From CAYZRJ01 sp964480825 (lineage in GTDB: Bacteria > Patescibacteriota > WWE3 > UBA101185 > UBA10185), in the NCBI GenBank assembly GCA_964480825.1, contig CAYZRJ010000036.1:1-6109 (forward strand): 6,109 nucleotides of DNA. Direction: 5' to 3'. Shown here one piece after another: positions 5,572 to 6,109 of the stretch; within the stretch, counting starts at the first letter, position 1, and each line of letters begins with the position of its first letter. A model generated the notes under the pieces. It did not search any database and was not told the DNA's origin. It saw only the letters and a program-made list of their open reading frames with translations. A program made the translations under genes and the position numbers.

Positions 5572-6109
5572 CTAAGTTTTTAAAACTTCCGTCCCAAGTT
5601 CGATTTCTGACCCCGGTTTAAGTTGTTGTGACAGTATTTTCTCGGCAATATACGTTTCTACAGTATCCTCAATAACTCTGGCCAAAGGTCGCGCTCCCCA
5701 TTCTTTGCTATAACCGCGCTTTATTAATTCTTCGATCAGATCTTTATTAAAAGTAATCTTAATATTTTTTTCAGATGCCGATTGTGTGATTGTATCAAGC
5801 ATTATCTTTGTAATGTCGTGAACATTTTCCATAGTTAAAGGATTAAACACAATAATTCCGGAAAATCTATTTAAAAACTCCGGCGCGAATGTTGTTCTAA
5901 CATCTTTCATTGCCGCTTCCTGCATTTGTTCAAGTGTTCCGTTTGATTCGAAAGTTTGTTGAATTGATCTGGTACCTACATTGCTTGTCGCGATAATTAT
6001 TGTATTTGTAAAATCTACGGTTGTTCCGCTTGAGTCGGTTAATCTTCCGTCGTCTAGAACTTGCAAAAAGGTCAGTAAAACACCTGAGTGAGCTTTTTCT
6101 AATCCGTCT
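5572..6109 (-). CDS. Clp/Hsp100 AAA+ ATPase (ClpC/ClpB type), C-terminal part only
   Basis: This is the C-terminal 179 codons of a double-AAA+ Clp chaperone/unfoldase, which threads proteins through a hexameric ring either for refolding (ClpB) or for delivery to the ClpP protease (ClpC/ClpA). The frame is open to the right edge and starts mid-protein at 'DGLEKAHSGVLLTFLQVLDDGRLTD', the second-domain (D2) Walker B region; the TTG at 6064-6066 encodes an internal Leu. Also visible are sensor 1 'IIIATSNVG', the arginine-finger region 'APEFLNRF', the D2-small domain with sensor 2 'WGARPLARVIEDTVE', and the tail 'LKPGSEIELGTEVLKT'. Walker B reads D-G-L-E-K-A-H where the family has D-E-(I/V)-E-K-A-H, so the catalytic Glu is Gly here (codon GGA, 6103-6105). 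ClpB and ClpC cannot be told apart from this part alone: the middle domain and any ClpP-binding loop are outside or not evident, although SNVG is somewhat more ClpC-like. It ends in TAG, 20 nt before prfB. Confidence 0.93.
   Translation of the reverse strand, partial: DGLEKAHSGVLLTFLQVLDDGRLTDSSGTTVDFTNTIIIATSNVGTRSIQQTFESNGTLEQMQEAAMKDVRTTFAPEFLNRFSGIIVFNPLTMENVHDITKIMLDTITQSASEKNIKITFNKDLIEELIKRGYSKEWGARPLARVIEDTVETYIAEKILSQQLKPGSEIELGTEVLKT

Noticed and set aside
6064..6066. TTG on the minus strand as a start codon for the Clp gene
   Set aside because: The frame continues to the window edge with Clp-specific sequence (EKAH...FLQVLDDGRL), so the TTG is an internal Leu codon.
1..6109. A new defence, mobile or CRISPR-type system
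   Set aside because: All the DNA is accounted for by housekeeping genes and one small hypothetical gene. No spacer-repeat arrays, transposase motifs, inverted repeats or toxin-antitoxin pairs were seen.

Overview
The window looks like a core chromosomal segment from an AT-rich bacterium. The most likely source is a member of the Candidate Phyla Radiation (Patescibacteria). The evidence is the protein style: a divergent RNase J with altered beta-CASP motifs, a four-TM FtsK, a short RodZ-like HTH/TM/Ig-like protein without the usual RodZ C-terminal domain, and an RF2 of the 'GGKGGQNVNK' type. A finer placement (Katanobacteria/WWE3 or Microgenomates-like) is only a guess. All three stop codons are used: TGA ends the RNase J and HTH genes, TAA ends ftsK and the small ORF, TAG ends prfB and the Clp gene. 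RF2 is present, so this is ordinary code 11 and not the UGA=Gly code of Gracilibacteria/SR1.

Layout: on the + strand, a 5'-truncated RNase J gene (2-1261) is followed by ftsK (1278-3572), a RodZ-like membrane HTH gene (3594-4274) and a small single-pass membrane protein gene of unknown function (4287-4541). Gaps are 12 to 21 nt, as in an operon. On the - strand, a Clp/Hsp100 ATPase gene enters from the right edge (5572 to beyond 6109) and is followed 20 nt later by prfB (4538-5551). The two gene sets converge, and the last + gene and prfB overlap by 4 nt at their stop codons. No stretch over 300 bases is free of genes. I see no RNA gene, mobile element, CRISPR array, riboswitch or hairpin terminator.

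Functionally the + cluster joins RNA processing/decay (RNase J) with chromosome segregation and cell division (FtsK) and probable cell-envelope organisation (RodZ-like protein). The - cluster joins protein quality control (Clp) with translation termination (RF2). These are housekeeping genes, and I find no evidence for a new defence or mobile system. The points worth a second look are small. Three conserved enzymes carry substitutions at normally near-invariant catalytic or metal-site residues: RNase J motif C His to Gly, Clp D2 Walker B Glu to Gly, and FtsK Walker B Asp to Glu. None of the four visible start codons has a Shine-Dalgarno sequence at a normal distance. Two of them (RodZ-like and prfB) have strong -10 boxes 6-7 nt before ATG, as expected for leaderless mRNAs.
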